DNA of 5,933 nucleotides, from positions 1 to 5,933 of the forward strand of contig MFIE01000028.1 in assembly GCA_001778785.1 (NCBI GenBank), given 5' to 3'. This DNA comes from Candidatus Giovannonibacteria bacterium RIFCSPLOWO2_01_FULL_46_13. Lineage in GTDB: Bacteria > Patescibacteriota > Minisyncoccia > JACPKW01 > UBA11713. Both the position numbers and the translations under genes were made by a program. The notes beneath the pieces are model-generated. The model had not been told where the DNA came from. It searched no databases and saw only the letters and a list, made by a program, of their open reading frames with translations. Shown one piece after another: positions 5,478-5,933 of this stretch; within the stretch, counting starts at the first letter, position 1; each line of letters starts with the position of its first letter.

Positions 5478-5701
5478 TACAAGAAGAAAGCTCTATAGTT
5501 TTAAAGCTGTACAGCTGTATTGCTTGTAGGAGAAGATGTCGATGTAGGTTGTGCGAGGAAAGCCCATTCGAGGGCGTACCTCGTGTGATCTATGGTTGTC
5601 CCCGCCAACCGATTCGCGGGGCGTTTCTGGATGTCGAAAATCTAAAAATCTGGTTAACGATCCGAGATCGCGTAGAAAAAGCCGCCAAGAGGCGACTTTT
5701 G
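5478..5701 (+). other. 16S trailer without tRNA or 23S
   Basis: No gene is supported here. CTACAAG (5477-5483) and CTTGTAG (5523-5529) enclose the first 50 bases and may serve in 3' maturation. A second hairpin has arms CGAGG and CCTCG with inner GCCC/GGGC (about 5549-5583), and a third has CCCCGC/GCGGGG (5600-5621) followed by a short T-rich stretch. No tRNA cloverleaf was found. Confidence 0.55.
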
Positions 5702-5708
5702 TTATTTT
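5676..5708. terminator. Bidirectional intrinsic terminator
   Basis: AAAAAGCCGCC and GGCGACTTTT (5676-5700) form a stem with loop AAGA and one mismatch. On the minus strand the stem is followed by TTTTT directly after the SIMPL gene stop; on the plus strand by TTTTGTTATTTT. It fits as a shared terminator between the converging rRNA unit and SIMPL gene. Confidence 0.75.
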
Positions 5709-5933
5709 ATCTGATATGTAATCGTTACCGTAACGATAATCTCATTTTCGCCCGGGGGCAAGACCGGGCCGGTGCTATCATAGGCACCGCCAACCTCAAG
5801 CTCAGGACCACCTTTGGCGTAATAAATTCCCGGATAGCCGCTTTCATAATAATTAACAATCTTGCCCAGCCTTATGCCGATTCGTTTGCGTAGTTTGTCA
5901 GCTTTGTCTTTGGCGTCAATTATGGCCTTTTCG
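5702..5933 (-). CDS. SIMPL (DUF541) domain protein, C-terminal part
   Basis: An open frame without a start enters from the right edge and ends at TAA (complement of 5702-5704), giving 76 residues. AIIDAKDKADKLRKRIGIRLGKIV followed by a variable stretch with tyrosines and PPGENEIIVTVTITYQIK is the end of a SIMPL/DUF541 domain, in which a helix with repeated alanines and lysines precedes a final beta strand rich in V and T. The family includes E. coli YggE and is usually periplasmic or membrane-anchored; its biochemical role is unsettled, with links to oxidative stress in YggE. The gene converges on the 16S gene and is followed by an intrinsic terminator. The N-terminal part, with any signal peptide, lies outside the window. 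Confidence 0.85.
   Translation of the reverse strand, partial: EKAIIDAKDKADKLRKRIGIRLGKIVNYYESGYPGIYYAKGGPELEVGGAYDSTGPVLPPGENEIIVTVTITYQIK

Noticed and set aside
5535..5600. RNase P RNA start (GAGGAAAG-like words)
   Set aside because: The words are part of a simple CGAGG/CCTCG hairpin, and no other RNase P conserved regions follow in the available space.
5478..5701. tRNA in the 16S trailer
   Set aside because: ATTCGA in a small hairpin resembles a T-loop, but no acceptor, D or anticodon arms can be built around it.
5441..5893. 150-residue plus-strand ORF
   Set aside because: It begins inside the 16S 3' end, runs through the trailer and terminator, and is antisense to the SIMPL gene. Its product has no recognisable family.

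Overview
The window carries one bacterial 16S rRNA gene (about 991-5477) that is heavily interrupted, with two small genes upstream and the end of a convergent gene downstream. Insertions and non-standard 16S segments, many tiny genes, a four-helix-bundle rRNA-insert protein, and GIY-YIG and LAGLIDADG ORFs inside 16S all point to the Candidate Phyla Radiation (Patescibacteria). The phylum within that group cannot be fixed here. The GIY-YIG ORF ends at a TGA that fits family length, so UGA probably means stop. This argues against the UGA-glycine lineages Gracilibacteria and SR1.

Layout. 1-735: a solitary XRE/HigA-like regulator (108-395) and a three-helix membrane protein (417-734). 736-990: a strong palindrome, the rRNA promoter (778-806) and a structured 16S leader. 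991-5477: 16S rRNA ending in a normal anti-Shine-Dalgarno, with six insertions: (1) an intervening sequence in helix 6 coding for a four-helix-bundle protein; (2) a roughly 115-nt AT-rich imperfect palindrome in the V2 region; (3) a GIY-YIG ORF in the loop of an extended helix 17; (4) an ORF-less group I intron at position 516/517 (E. coli numbering); (5) a group I intron with a two-motif LAGLIDADG ORF at about 1060/1061; (6) an intron at about 1398/1399 with exon-binding sites and a 3' end typical of group II, carrying a single-motif LAGLIDADG ORF instead of a reverse transcriptase. Removing all six leaves about 1.56 kb, a plausible 16S. 5478-5701: a structured trailer without a tRNA. 5702-5933: the C-terminal end of a SIMPL/DUF541 protein on the minus strand, sharing a terminator region with the rRNA unit. 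No 23S gene follows, so the 16S gene looks unlinked.

How it works together. The insert proteins are candidates for spreading or maintaining the insertions, while the RNA structures would remove or tolerate them. The most unexpected pattern is that all six complete protein genes, including the four inside the rRNA, have an extended -10 element (TGnTAnnnT) ending exactly six bases before the ATG. This suggests that each is transcribed from its own promoter as a leaderless mRNA, separately from the rRNA transcript.
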